This document shows positions 48,425 through 62,034 of a DNA stretch of 64,000 nucleotides, in pieces (position 1 is the first letter of the stretch; each line of letters opens with the position of its first letter). Below the pieces are notes generated by a model, which was not told the DNA's origin, did not search any database, and saw only the letters and a list, made by a program, of their open reading frames with translations. A program made the position numbers and the translations under genes. The stretch spans positions 2,177,501 to 2,241,500 of the forward strand of contig CM052361.1 in assembly GCA_028551475.1 (NCBI GenBank). Reading direction: 5' to 3'. The DNA comes from Casuarina equisetifolia (Eukaryota > Streptophyta > Magnoliopsida > Fagales > Casuarinaceae).

Positions 48425-51400
48425 TCTTTCATGGTATAATAAGTGGAAAGCTGGAAAGAGTAACCTCTTTGGGGTATTAATTAATTGTAGTCGTATCTCT
48501 CTCAGTTAATTTTTTTTTCCCTCTTAGCTTATATTAATGAGATGACGATCACTTTGCTAAGGAATCATGGAAGAGCTAGATTGATCCAAAAAGGGAATTT
48601 ATTTTGGCTTATTTAATCTCTCTTTTCACTGCTCAAGTACTTTATCTCTGATATTTATTATTAATTTCTCTAAAGTTTGTTTTGGCCTTAATTAAGCATG
48701 ATATCCTCTAGGATTCTTCTTCTGGATTGTTGCTTTGGGGGATTGTGCTATCACCAACTTTATTCTCGTCCTCGAACCTCGATTCAAATGTCTCGTAGGA
48801 AGGAGAGAGGGCTTTTCTTTATCTTCTGTCTGAGAGAAAGAAGCAGAAAGTGTGTCACAAATTGGGGCGATTACCATATTATTCTAGTCTATCCGTTTAG
48901 CCTTATGTGGCACCTTCTACTGTTTGGCTTGCGAGAAAAAGAATAGAAACTGATGTGATGTCCTACAATTCGATATAAGATGGGGTGGAATTTATCGGTT
49001 TTGGCAAGAAGATGTTGTCTGAAGTGACTCTTTTTGACTTTATTTATTCTTTGTAGGCGCTGTATGCATTGTTCCTCCGCCATGCGCATCAGCTTTTCGG
49101 GGTTGGATAATGAATAGACTAGACTAATCTCTTGCAAATGCGTGATAAAGATCATGGATTTGCTCGTTGATTTCCATTTGTTTATTGTCTCTTTCCTTTT
49201 AAGGAAGTCGATCAGTTCTGCAGAGGTATTATAATCAATAATGATGATGACGGGAGTGGTTTGGAGTTCTGTGTATTGATTGTCTTGTCCACCACTTCCT
49301 TCTGGGGTTGTTCTGTTTTGGGTCATTGATGAAGTCAGTGTCCGTGTATTTAAGTATCTAGACCCAACTGCCTGGCATGGTCGGTCGTGATTCAATGAAT
49401 ACCCTCAAACCCAGAGAGACGAAAGAGGCCGAAATTGTTGAGCTCGGTTTCAAAAGTGCCGCTCCTTTGCCAGCAATTACGTGCAAAGATGTGATTCTTC
49501 ATTGTACAAATGCCAAGTGCAGGTTGCTGATGAAAGTTGCCTAATGCATTATTGGGATATTAGACTGTTGACATGAAAAAGCTAATCAATCAACATTCAC
49601 ACAAAGACTACATATATGTCAAGCAATTAATACGAGACATAGGGTTTAAGTGCTACAAATTCATTTGTTGGCAAGTTTTTAAGCTAAAATTTAGGTATGC
49701 ACTAGAGAGGGAAGAGGGGATTCGAACTCATGACTAATGGAAATCATACAGTTGATTTGCCAAATATAACGATAACGTTCAAATTCAAACAGCATCATCT
49801 CACCGACGAAAAGGGACAAACCAAATAATGTATAAAATGACATGGTTTTATAAAGAGACTATAGAAATATCCTTATGTTTATAAATGGCTTCAAGTTTCA
49901 AGTGTGCTTCTAGGAAAAAACGGTTTTCACGTTACTTGTAATTGTTGTGAAATAGTTTAAACAGAAAAAGAAAAAAAAAATTCATAATATGGTGTCATAA
50001 TTTGTAATTTAAGTAAATAAGATTCCATTCTAATTTAAGAAGATACTAGAATATCCTAAATTGTTGCTTACAACTGTAAAATTCTTTATATGTAAGCCAC
50101 TTTTAAATGGAAAGCTTTCTCACACCTTATCCTATGCTTTGAACTAAAGTTGAAGGTTTAAGACTAAACTTGGCCTTAAATATCTTTTGGAACACAAACC
50201 TTTGTTCTTTGACGGGATTTAGATTTACTGTTTCTGTGTTTTGACTGCTTGGCTTCCTCAGTAGATTCAGTGCACCCCCTGCTGTAATTATGAAGCATTG
50301 CTTAATACGGGAGTTAAGTTTGATGGATGGAGTTTACGCTTCTCTGCTTTTTTGATGAATTTGGTAACCTTGTCCATGTGTCCTTATAATACTATGGCCG
50401 AAATGCGACCCCAAAACCATGTGATTTGACGTTCCAACTTGAAACCCAGTAAATTGTTTTTCATGGTTCTTCTCGTCAGAATTCTACTGTCTTTGTAGAG
50501 TACGGCGACAAACTCTTCTTCTGCTGCATGTTTTCATGTGAAGGACTCGGCTTTAGATCATGTCACTTCATGTCCGTGACACGAAGAATTTATGAGGGGG
50601 TACCGACGATTTTATAGTCTGATCATGGCTTGTTTCTCATTAGAATAAATGTTCGTAGCCTGTTCTGGTTAGAGTACTCATTCATCAAAATGAACAGTAA
50701 GAAAGGGAGAGGTAAAGACAGTAAATTGACTGCTGGTTTTTAGTTTAGGTGGGCAGCAGAATTTGCACATGGAGTTGGTAATGATGACCATCTTAACTTC
50801 ACATGAACGAAAACAACCAAATTCGTTTGGATGTCCTGTCAGAAATTCATTGTGTAAATCTTGATCAACCGTGATTGCTGTACTGTACAATCGCGCTAAT
50901 TTAATAACATTGTGTAAACCTTGATCAACCGTGATTGCTGTACTGTTCAATCACTTATTTAATAACATAGACCGGTTGGCAATTCCTAGAGTGTTTGATG
51001 CAAATAAATTAGATTTTGATTAAGCAACCAACGATTCCTTTCTTTATACAGCAGCTATTCCACCTTTAATTTTTTTGATTTTACAATTCTTTTCTCTTAA
51101 ACTCTTTGTACATTTTACTAAAGTTATTATACGTACATTTTTCAGTTTCATACTTTTAGGCTATTCTAGAATACATTATTAATAAAAATCAAATTATCAT
51201 TTAACTGTAAATAAGTTAATAGTTCAATAATTAGTTATTAGTCACTTAAGATTTAAATTTTTTATTGACGTCTTATATCTCAAATCTCCATTTAAATAAA
51301 ATAAGAAAAAGGAAAAAATCATTTAACTAAAAGGACCATTTTATCCGAACTCCACAATTAACATTTAAGGACAGTAAAAAGCTAAGAGTTAGATGTCCCA

Positions 51401-51574
51401 TGGTAACTGGTGTGGTGGGCAAGAACCCATATACTCCATACGAGCTTATCCATCGTCTATCTCACTCATAAATTCCCCCAAGTGCTGCAATAAAACTGTG
51501 ACTGTGACTCGAGGTGGCCGCTCAAATTGAAGAAAACTTGGTCATTTCCGTGTGCCATAATGGAAGATGTTTAG
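48425..51574. other. 3' flank of ZF-HD and intergenic DNA
   Basis: No convincing gene. A minus-strand frame at 48889-49395 is open for 168 codons but has no known domain and no conserved-looking motif. A SINE-like minus-strand relic with a B-box-like GAGTTCGAATCCCC may lie at 49690-49770. A 60-bp-period tandem duplication is at 50848-50952. Confidence 0.5.
50848..50952 (+). repeat. 45-bp tandem duplication, period 60 bp
   Basis: 50848-50892 and 50908-50952 match with two mismatches. Both begin CATTGTGTAAA and include TTGATCAACCGTGATTGCTG. It is older than the exact repeat at 45376 but has the same 60-base period. Confidence 0.85.
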
Positions 51575-53575
51575 GCAAGTTTCTGCAGGAAACAATCCCG
51601 TTTTACACGGTAGCGTGCCAAAGAGAACATAATTCAAAAAAGGTTACCAGACGGAACCAGTAGTGGGAAGAAGACTTCCTCAGTGGAGCCAACTGGGTAT
51701 ATTATTGGTGGCTGGATTTCTATACACATGGTTGCTTTTTTGTGGAAACAGTCTCAGATGGGCGTAGGAGCAGAAGTATTAGTTGGGTTCATCAATCTCA
51801 AAATGATGGGGGCAGGTTAGTGATGTAAACTTTGTTGGTAGTCTATTCATGTTGGATTCTCAGAGAGGGATTTATCACAAACTCTTGGACCAGTGGATTT
51901 TCTTCAACCTAATCAAAAAGGTGGGCAAATTAGCACAAAGGAATTTTGGAAAAAGCTTCAACAAATAAGGAATGTCCACCAATTCCCTTCCGGGATGGTT
52001 TTATACTCCAAAGTTCATATCTCGAAAGCTCCTCTATATGGTTCTATTATCATTACGGCAACTTTTGTTTCACTCAAGATTAAGGATAAAATAATCTGCC
52101 AGATAATCTATGTTTTACCTAACTTTTCTTTTGTGGGTGAAAAAAATAAAAGAAAAAGGAACCAACTAAAAATTATAAAGTGAAGAAGAAAAGACGGCAA
52201 TATGATTTCAAACTTTTTTAAGAGCTCTTCTTGTTTGACACTACTGTACAATCATTTAGCCGGTTTGGATTTTCACAAACCAAAACAAACAGATAAGAAT
52301 TCTTGTGTCCAATCTTTTTTGGCTATAATTATTGCAAACTAGATGTTCACAGCCTTTAACATCACTAAAGGTTGAACTATTCCTGGAGCCAAGAACCAGC
52401 TGTTACAAAACATAATAAAAAGAAGCATCAGTGCAAGTCAATGAAGGACCACAACATTATTTGCAGAATAGGATCTAGTGGGCTTGTATGCGGTGGTCCA
52501 ACTCTTAGGTGATATGCTTCTGCAATCTCTATCAGCCTCACACCCTTACACATTATCTTTCAAATTTGAACATCTTATATGCTTTCTGTACAAAACCCAA
52601 ACTGGGATGTGCTTAGTTCTGCGTTATCCCTTCTCTTTGCATAATCACCCAAGGAATCCAATCTTGTAAGCCAAAACCCAGATGGTTTTGTGGGGTCTCA
52701 CAGAGCACAATCAAGAAGGAATCCTTCCACTTGCATGTAAAGAGGAGGTTTCCCTTTCCCTCGGGACCTTTTTTGTCTAATTTACTTTATTTTGTTCAGA
52801 AAGCTCTACATGGGAGTGACGGTTAACAACATTCTCAATTCTCCACTGCAAGCCAACCACTGTTAAACCAACTTCAACAGTGCCACCATCATGTCGGCTT
52901 CACGACTGTTGTCACCACCATCATTGGCACCAGCACGCCACCTCAATTGCAATGTTCATAGCGATGGAAATCGTAAAATCTCGGTACCATTTCCTTGATT
53001 AAACCCAAAATCCAAGTCGGGCAAAGCTGCGAAAACTCGCTTGCCCATGTCCGATCAAGCTATGATGGACTTTATCCTATGGGACAATGAAAAAGAAAGA
53101 GCCCATTTGCCTGACCCAAAGTAGAAATAGATGGCCCTCTCTTTCCTCTACACATGCTGCCCACTTCCGGAATCCGAATAGGCTTGGGAATTTCAAGCCT
53201 ATTACCAGTTCATAATTATGAATCTAGAGCCTGTAATTAAGCACTCAAAATTATCTTAAGTTTTTTTAATAACTAATTTACATTAAAATATGAAATACGA
53301 TTTTTCAGGTTGTGGTTTTTTTGAAGTTTTCTTTCTGCGTAAGATGTATTTTCAAGAAGCCTTTCCTCGTGACTCGTGCAATTCATTTCATTTATGACGG
53401 TTTTTTCCTTAGCTTAGGCTAATGAAAATTGGGAGAAGGGTAGCAAAATCAAACCTAAGACGAGCGATACCTCTAAATTGAACATCTAGTTTTTTAAGGT
53501 TAGGCACCAGTTAATCTCAATGTTATTTTTGATGTATCAATCCTTTACAAGGATTTTAGATATGTAAGAAACAAA
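51575..53575 (+). repeat. 2-kb non-coding direct repeat, copy A
   Basis: This segment matches 62035-64000 in the same orientation along its whole length, with substitutions and small indels. Shared blocks include AGACGGAACCAGTAGTGGGA, TTCACAAACCAAAACAA and AGATCTAGTGGGCTTGTATG-type sequence. No long open frame is shared by both copies. The nature of the unit is unknown. It could be a non-autonomous transposon or a duplicated flank. Confidence 0.85.
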
Positions 53576-55511
53576 GGGAGATTAACGAAAGTTTGTTTAT
53601 TTTTTATGAGTTTATTTATATTAAATCCTCAATCCTTGTTATAACATGAGTTCTATCCCAAAAGGTTAACCTAATAAGAAAAATAACTCAACTCCCTTAT
53701 ATGATCAAATCATCTCACTTACCTTTTTAATGTGAGAGAATGAAATGCATTATATTATTTCTTACTTAAGTTTATATTGCTTTTAATATGAGTAACATTC
53801 ACGTCTTATGCCACATTAAGGAAAAATAGTCACAAGTGCTACTAGACCAAGTTGTGATTTAACTATAATATCATTTGTCGTGTGCTTGAATTATATTCCA
53901 AAATATCAATTCATTGGGAAGAATAACTAAACCTTAGTATATGGCCAAATCATTATTTTTTTTTTTCCGATATGAGAGAATAAAATCTGTTACCTTGTGG
54001 TGAGTATATCCAAAGGACTTAAGTTATGGTTTTAGTAGTTGTGTGTGCTATCGTTACCTTGTTTTAGCACTATTGTCGTTAGAGATTTAGTAAAGTGGTT
54101 TCGAAGCATTAATTTTCAATAATTTCTTCTTTTTTTTTTGTTGTCATCATAATTGGCATAAATTTTGACCAGTCTTAGTGGTTCTCGTAATTACCTAGGT
54201 AGGCAATGGTGGCGTTTCAATAAATGTGCTTTTTCGTATGAGTTTCTTTTCATTTTAATACAAAGGGTTTTCTGCATATCAATTGAGGTTTTAAGTTTTT
54301 GTATAGCTACAATATAATTGTTACCGGTATGTATTTTGGGTTTTCCTAATTGGGTTGTTGCGTTTGGTTTAATGTTCCATTGGGCCGTATCTATTAGGCA
54401 GGTGGTTGTAATTGGGCTTATGCCCGTATTTGGTTTGGAACTTGTCTCGACCCGATTAGTTTTTTTTTTTTTTTTTTTTTTCTCTAAGCAAGTCATTATG
54501 AGAGGTTCCTTCTAATGAAAGTGCTATAAGGTATGTGTATCATGTTCGTGAATATGATGTCCACAAACTAACGGAAGTTGAGGGACCAATTGATACTTTT
54601 GTTTCACATGATTGGCATGTTGGCATCACTAATTATTTATTTATTTTTCTTAGGTAAATAGAGGATTAACAAGAATTGAGAGTTAAATCTAAAACCTTTT
54701 GAATAATATACAATGCTTATTTAGCTATAACAAAATTTCAAGGTATCAAAAAATTGTACCACATAATTTTAGACTAAGAGGAAAAATATTATAAATATAA
54801 ATATAACATAAATGACATAAGAAATTTTTAAATAATTCAAACAAATTAGGTTAATTATAAACTAATTGAGTCTCATCCAATTGGCTAGTTTATTTAAACT
54901 CGACTTTACTTAACCGACTTAGTCGTCTCTAAATTTCCTAATGATGGCACAATTTTATATTAGGACTTAAATCCTACACAAACCCACAATCAAGGAACAC
55001 AAGGGATTGTAATGAAATAATATCCAAAATAATGATAATCAAACCACAAGTCTCAAAGCATCTCAATAACAACAATAATCAAAATAAGAAAGTATCAATT
55101 ATAAGACTACTAATAAACTATTCCTATAAAAGCTATAAGATAACTAAAGCTAGTATTAAGAAGACTACTAGAAGAAAATAAAGTTTCTCTCATGTCCTTT
55201 GAAAAGGTTGAGAAGGCCTTATATAAGCATATAATCTTAGTTGTCCTAGGTTTTAGAGTCCTAATTGCACTCGGTCTTGGAGTATTAGGTGAGTCCTAAT
55301 TGCACTAGTTCTTGGAATCCCAGTTATAGGCTTGGTCCTAACATCTTCTTACTCTCTTAAAACCGACCGACCCCGCCATTTCTAAATTTCCGACCGTGTG
55401 AACCTAGTTTTCTTTCTCTCCGTTTCACTCTCGCGGCGGTGATAGCTCTAGGGATTGACCTCCTTCCTCTCTCGCTCTCTCTCTAGAGAGCCTAAAGTCC
55501 GAGTAAGAATC
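53576..55511. other. 5' flank of eIF3b
   Basis: AT-rich DNA with a T run of about 21 bases at 54461-54481 and a short direct repeat of GAGTCCTAATTGCACT (at about 55257 and 55290). A pyrimidine-rich leader with CTCTCTCGCTCTCTCTCT precedes the eIF3b ATG, as is common for plant translation genes. No other coding potential was seen. Confidence 0.55.
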
Positions 55512-58500
55512 ATGGCGGAAGTAATGGTGATGAATTACAAACAGGAGACAGCGGATCGGGTTGGCATCAATCTCGCAAGCGTCGACCTCGATGCGATACG
55601 CCTCTCTTCGGGCCAGGATTTTGGCGTTGTAAGGTAATGGACTCGAAACTGGTTTGTACCTGCTTATTTGACAATAATGCCTTATTGTATCATTACTTTG
55701 ATTTGCTTAGTAGAATGATGAAAGATGGTTTTGTCTCATGTTTTACGCAATTTATTCTAAGCAATTATTTAGTGTATATATATAATTTGGGGCTTTCTGA
55801 AAGTGGGGCGGTTAGTTTTAGTTTTGGTTTTTTAGTCTGTATCATGTTATGGTTTTGATTCTTTGCTTGTGGTCTTGTAGTGACGATGAAGATCTATATA
55901 AAGTAGATAATTTGGAACTTGACACTGGATTTGGCAATATTATCATTGTGGACAATTTGCCAGTAGCCCCTCCTGAGAAGTTTGAGAAGTTGGAAGGCGT
56001 TATTCGTAAAATCTACAGTCACATTGCCGTGATTAAAGATGGCGGGTTGTGGATTCCTGTTGATCCTGAGACGCAGAGAACATTAGGTTATTGTTTTATC
56101 GAGTTTAATACGCCTCTGGTAATCCTCCCTTTCTCTCTCTCCAGGTGTTAGCTCGACTTTGCAAAAACCTACTCCTCCTTTGTTGGTCTTCAAATGTTTG
56201 TGCATGAGTTCTTCTTGTTTGTGTTGTTATTAGAATTTTTTCATGTTAAAGAACGTTAACCGTCCCTATATTGTGCCTGTACTGGTGGTGTAAAAGATGA
56301 CTCAGTTATCCATTTTGTTAAAGGTTTTAGAATATCTGATTTGAGTTTAATTAATTTTTATGGATTGAAATAAGCCTAATAAAGTTAATGAAAAATGTTT
56401 TGCATCGGGGTTGCCTTTTTACTCTTTTATTTCTCCATATTTGGAAGCTGTAAAGATGTTAGAAATTGTCCTAAATTTGTTTGTTGAGTGCTGTGGCATT
56501 GTTATCCTGAGTTCCGAAATTTGCTTATCAAATCTCAAGTGGATGGACGATGCTTGATTAAAAACTGAGCCGTTTTGTGATAACCTTTGAAATAATGTGT
56601 GATGCAACTTGACTACTTTTACGAATTTCCATATGTACTCTTTCAGCTAGTTTGTGTAACTTGTTGGGCAAAATATCCAAGCACTTGCTGTGGGCATTAA
56701 TGCTGTTCTGTGGTTTGCCATTGCTATGGTGTGGCTAAATGCATTTTCATTAGATCTGTTTCTTTTTGTCGAAATGTAGGAAGCGGAACTTGCTAAGGAG
56801 AAGACAAATGGGTACAAGTTGGACAGATATCATATTTTCGCTGTTAACACGTTTTATGAATTCGATATGTACATGAAAGTACTGGATGCGTGGGCTCCTC
56901 CTGAATATAAGCCATATACTCCAGGGGTAATTTCTTAAATCAGTTTGTTTCATGTATCCTGTCAATTATGTTACAATTCACACATGAAATTGTATTATGA
57001 GCTGCATGTGAGTTATTGAGTAATCTACCTATCCTCAAAAGCTGTGATTAAACTTCATGGTTGTTTCTGTACTTATATGAAAATGATGTGATGCTTGTTT
57101 TATCTCTGGTGACATAATCCAAGTACAATATGTTTTTCTTTCCCTTTTATACAAAAGGATAAGTGCTATTCTTCAGGGCAATATATGAGATTTTAGAAAA
57201 TGATTTTTTTTTATTAATCTAGATTCCCCTCTCATCCTTAGATTTCAGCTCGTTTGAAATTTCTTGGTCCTTACCATGCATCTTGCGAAATCTTACTGCG
57301 GATTTGAAGTGCTATTAAATACATAATGTATTTGATGCCATGCAATAAAATTTATTGATGGAAATTTGTTTAGTTCTCACGTACTGCAGAAAAAGTATAA
57401 TTCACATTGTTTAGTGGTCTAAAAAAACCATCTGAATTATGTGGTAGTTTGTCAGCATCTCATATTTCTGAGGTCTTCCTTTGCCCATTTTGATGTCTTT
57501 TCTTGCTGCAAAACAATCACCTCATATGCTTTTTGTAGGTTTTTGGAATTCTCTATTGCTGGTGAGACAGATGGTTTTGCTGTCTCTAATTTCCCACTAA
57601 TATATTCTGTCTCTATCTGTGCTATTCTTTTTCCTAATATTTTTGGTGTGAAATAAGTTTTATGCTGTCTTTTCATTGTAGGAAAATCTTCAACAATGGC
57701 TGACTGATGAGAAAGCTCGCGATCAGTTTGTCATTCGTGCTGGCTCAGATACTGAGGTTTTATGGAATGATGCGAGGCATCTGAAGCCTGAACCTTTTTA
57801 CAAGCGTGCTGTGAGTAGGAGTATATTTAATTTGCTTCTATCACTTGAAATCATGATTTATCTAATTTTTGGGGAGAGTAACCCTCCCTTTCTCCACCTG
57901 TATGTGTGTGTGTGTAAGTGAGAGATGGGGTGAGTCTAATAATTGAAGTAACAAATTGGCCAGCTTATAGGAAGATACTTCTTGTCATGGTATAATTAGT
58001 AGTTGCCTTTTTAGGTAGTGGATTGGCCTACAACTTGTGCTATTTGTGGGTTTTGTGCTATAATTTTATTCCAAAAACATTTTTAGGAGATGTCTTATAA
58101 GTTAATGGCAAAAAGAATAGGAATAATGATGAAAAAGAAGTTATAGAAAGAAAGGAATAAGTTGAAAATGAAAATCAATCACTGTAGTTTAAGACAGTAT
58201 GTTGTATAGCTTTTTAACACAAGTTTTCAGAAGAAAACTATGTACACATTGTATTACCTTTTGATTGGTTTGGTCAGGAGGTAAGGATAGTAACGGAAGC
58301 CATAAGTATGATAATTCTAATTTCATTGAAGTTAAACTAAGCACCATCAAGGTCATGATTTTAATCGCTTTAATGCTTGGATTTGCTTATTTCTTACTTT
58401 TATGTAGATAGCACTTTGATGGACTGTTCTTCCTGTTTACCTTTGCAGTTCTGGACCGAGAGTTTTGTGCAGTGGTCTCCACTAGGAACTTACTTGGCAA

Positions 58501-61500
58501 CAGTTCATAGGCAAGGTGCTGCTGTTTGGGGAGGTGCCAGTACTTTCAATCGCCTTATGCGATATGCTCATCCTCAGGTTGAAATTTGGTTTTTAGTTAT
58601 TGATTTCACTCTGCATTCCCTTTTTGCGTTGTCATTTAGCTTTTTAAATATTAACTGCAGGTAAAATTGATTAATTTTTCCCCTGGTGAGAGGTACTTAG
58701 TGACCTACAGCAGCCATGAACCAAGTAATCCCCGTGATGCAAATGTGAGTTTTTCTACCTTGCCATCCACTAAGTCACTGTAAATTTGTTAGGCCCTGGA
58801 CCCTTGATAATGTAAATTTGTGTTTCAGAGGGTCGTGATAAATACTTTTGATGTGAGAACTGGAAAAGTATTGCGGGATTTTAAGGGAAGTGCCGATGAC
58901 TTTGCTATTGGAGGAACTGGTGGTGTTAAGGGGGTGTCATGGCCTGTTTTCAGGTATTTTCTTCATTGGCAAATCCTCATAGACCTGCAAATAAGTGTTT
59001 CCCCTTTTTCTGACAATGACTTTTCGTTACCAGCCATTAGTCTAGTGGATGATTTTTTTTTTCCTTTTTTTTTCCCCAGGTGGGCTGGTGGAAAAGAGGA
59101 CAAATACTTTGCCAGAATTGGGAAAAACATTATCTCTGTCTATGAAACAGAGACTTTCTCGCTCATTGACAAGAAATCCCTGAAGATCGGTAATGTTGTG
59201 GACTTCAGTTGGTCACCAACTGATCCAATTCTTGCAGTCTTTGTTCCTGAACTAGTGGATCATCCTGCTAGGGTGAGCATTGGTTTTATGATGATGATGC
59301 TTTTTATTTTGCGAGTCTTGTTCTTTTGTTTTTTGTATTAATTGTGGTGAATTGGTATTCTTCTGTCGAACTGTTTTTCAGGTGAGTCTTATCCAAATTC
59401 CAAGTAAGGATGAGTTGAGGCAGAAGAATCTTTTTAGTGTTAGTGATTGCAAAATGTACTGGCAAAGCAATGGTGATTATCTGGCTGTGAAGGTTGATCG
59501 ATACACAAAAACAAAGAAAAGTACATATACTGGCTTTGAGCTTTTCCGAATAAGAGAACGGGATATTCCTGTTGAGGTATTTGAGCTGGAGAATAAGAAT
59601 GACAAAATCATTGCCTTTGCTTGGGAGCCAAAAGGTGACAGGTTTGCAGTTATCCATGGTGATAACCCGAGACCAGACATAAGTTTTTACTCCATGCGTT
59701 CTGCCAACAACGCAGACAAAGTAAAAAAGCTTACTACGCTGAAAGGAAAGCAGGCAAATGCTCTTTTCTGGTCACCTGCTGGCCGTTACATAATTCTTGC
59801 CGGATTAAAGGGCTTCAATGGGCAGTTGGAATTTTACAATGTGGATGAGCTTGAAACCATGGCAACAGCTGAGCATTTTATGGCAACAGATATTGAATGG
59901 GATCCCACTGGAAGGTAAAAAGCTTTTTTGAATTGTCAAACTAAGGTATGGTTTTAAATGTTGGGCCTTGATTAAATTTAGCCAAAGGGCAATGCTCTTT
60001 TTATTTAATGTATGTTTTAATCTTGGTTCTGATGTATGATCTTTTTCGATCTGTAGGTATGTTGCAACTTCAGTGACTTCAGTTCATGAGATGGAAAATG
60101 GTTTCAACATATGGTCCTTCAATGGCAAGCTACTTTATAGGATTCTGAAGGATCATTTCTTTCAGGTAAACGGGTTTGACCATTGCTTGTATTGTTCTCT
60201 AGAAATTGGAAATGATTTAGTAGATTAATATGTGCGAGAAGATGACAAAGTAAAATGTTCAAATCTAAGGCTATTTTTTTTTTTTTAAAAGAAAAGGGTT
60301 TGAACCCTTATTTTGATATTTATCTCACAGTATGAACCAAGGCTCAAAACCTGTGAAAAAAGACTACATAGGGTAGGGCGTTAAACCTAACCCCTCAATA
60401 CATAATCCTGAACTTCAGGTAATAAGATAATATAAAATAAAACTTTTAAAGTGCCTAAGAAAATCATATAGTGAATAATAAAATAACAACTTATGACTCT
60501 TGAGATTGATGTAGTCAAGGAAGCCTGTAATGTTCCAAGCCTAATTGATCTTCCCAGGCTATTTTCCTACAATCTGTTGGTAGAGATCCCAGTGTGGACA
60601 AAACTTGTATTCCTATAAATGAATGACTAAAGTTGGCCAAACTATCTGCAAGAAAATTTGCTTTTCGAAAGACATGGGTGATCTTGACATTTGATGTTAG
60701 ATATACTAAACATTGACGTAATTCATATTCTAAATCCCATGGAACTGAATCAACACCTGTTATGCATTGAACCACGAATTGAGAATCTGCTTCTATCTCC
60801 GCTATATTCAAACCTTGCTGATAACATATCTTAAGACCTTCTAATAAAGCCAAAACCTCAGCTTTTGCACTATTTCCTTGTCCTAAGTTTACCACATAAT
60901 CACGAATTGAGAATCTGCTTCTATTTCCATTATATTCAAACCTTGCTAAGGCTATTTTTTGGAGACTGATATGGTGCTCCTAGTATTAAGCAAGATTTGA
61001 GAGAGGAATCTAAATTTGTGGTTTTGTAGATATGCGTGAATGATATACCATCTATTAAGGAACCCTTCGTTGTATGTGCAGTGGGCGAGTCCTATCAGTC
61101 TCTGCCCTTGCTGTGGGACATATCAAATTACAAAACTTTTGCTGATTCTGATTTTCTTATTCTTGTGACAGTTCTTGTGGCGCCCAAGGCCACCATCATT
61201 CTTGAGTCCTGAGAAGGAAGAAGAAATTGCAAAGAACTTAAAGAAGTACAGTAAGAAGTACGAGGCGGAGGACCAGGGCGTCTCATTGCTATTGACTGAG
61301 CAAGATCGCGAGAAGAGGAGGATGTTGAAGGATGAATGGGAGAAGTGGTTGAATGAGTGGAAGCGGTTGCATGAAGAAGAAAACATGGAGAGGCAGAAAC
61401 TCAGGGATGGAGAAGCCAGTGACGAGGAGGAGAAGTACGAGGCAAAAGAAATTGAAGTTGAGGAGGTATTGGATGTTACAGAGGAGGTCCTTTCTTTTGA

Positions 61501-61507
61501 GGAGTGA
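55512..61507 (+). CDS. EIF3B: translation initiation factor eIF3 subunit b, 11 exons
   Basis: The product has 714 aa. Exons: 55512-55633, 55881-56118, 56780-56926, 57682-57810, 58449-58577, 58661-58744, 58829-58953, 59080-59272, 59382-59914, 60057-60165 and 61172-61507. The sum is 2145 nt and every phase matches. It has an N-terminal acidic segment, an RRM (about 59-145, NIIIVDNLPVAP and GYCFIEF) that contacts eIF3a/eIF3j in other species, a large beta-propeller (WSP and FSP blades such as QWSPLGTYLATV, FSWSPTDPI and FWSPAGRYIILAG) and a charged helical tail (FLWRPRP, then Glu/Lys-rich). It is a core scaffold of the cytosolic eIF3 complex on the 40S subunit. The ATG at 55512 (AATCATGGCG) has strong context. 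Intron 10 is long because of a LINE insertion. Confidence 0.96.
60265..60960 (-). mobile_element. 5'-truncated LINE insertion in eIF3b intron 10
   Basis: The same 15 bases, CTAAGGCTATTTTTT, stand at 60265-60279 and 60946-60960 as a target-site duplication. The plus-strand T run after the left copy is the poly(A) tail of a minus-strand element. The element encodes an RNase H-like domain near its 5' end and then about 230 bases of 3' untranslated sequence. Its first 46 or so bases repeat an internal piece (60775-60822). It is antisense to eIF3b and wholly intronic, so it should be removed by splicing. Confidence 0.85.
60515..60895 (-). pseudogene. RNase H-like (RVT_3) C-terminal fragment of a LINE ORF2
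   Basis: About 126 codons are open. AKAEVLALLEGL carries the second acidic residue, EADSQFVVQCI the third and RKANFLADSLANF the fourth of the RNase H fold used by plant LINEs with a terminal RNase H. The first catalytic Asp and all upstream reverse transcriptase are missing because the insertion is 5'-truncated. There is no true ATG start. It is not expected to be functional. Confidence 0.8.
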
Positions 61508-62034
61508 TCTTGGTGAGAATGTCTTGGAGCTTTAAATCCCTGTACATAAGCAGAACATACCTCAGCAAGACTACACTCTTCTAGATGAACCAAGCTTGTG
61601 GATCCAAATACAGCATTCTTTTGAAGGAGTAAACGTCCAGTGTTTTCCCTTTTCTCCCCCTCCATGATTTTGACCGCATCATGTAGTGAGTTAATGATAT
61701 GTTTACTCATCTCCTTAATTTCTCTGTCAGTGTAAATACTATTTTGACTGGTTTTTGGTAGTCCCAATGGCACCAGACCAGAAATAAAGTATCATTTTGA
61801 CTTGAGTAGTGTGGCTCTGATCTGTGTACACTTCATTCTCTTTGGAAAAGACTTCACTTGCCTCCCAAGTCAATGTTTTCCGGCTGTGCGTGAGATTTGT
61901 TGGGTTCAATCAGTAGTTTTCCAGGAAGGTTCTCCGGTTTGGCCTGCTCTGGACACCTTTTCCTGCTATATCTCCATTTTGGGTTGTACATTGAATCTTC
62001 CTCCTAGCCGAATGATTTACCGGGACTTAAAATG
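61508..62034 (+). other. 3' flank of eIF3b
   Basis: Probable 3' untranslated region and spacer. A minus-strand open frame at 61123-61773 overlaps the last eIF3b exon and is its antisense shadow. No independent feature. Confidence 0.5.

Noticed and set aside
47581-48509. Long open frames on both strands over the intact ZF-HD gene
   Set aside because: Shadows of the GC-rich coding region in other frames. Only the frame with the zinc finger and homeodomain is supported.
48889-49395. 168-codon open frame on the minus strand downstream of ZF-HD
   Set aside because: No recognisable domain, no family motif and no splice context. It could be chance, so it was not called a gene.
49690-49770. tRNA gene on the minus strand (GAGTTCGAATCCCC resembles a T-arm)
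   Set aside because: No acceptor stem, D-arm or anticodon arm can be folded around it. It is better explained as a decayed SINE.
61123-61773. 216-codon open frame on the minus strand
   Set aside because: It is antisense to the last eIF3b exon and 3' flank. The Ser-rich translation is a shadow of the Glu/Lys-rich eIF3b tail.
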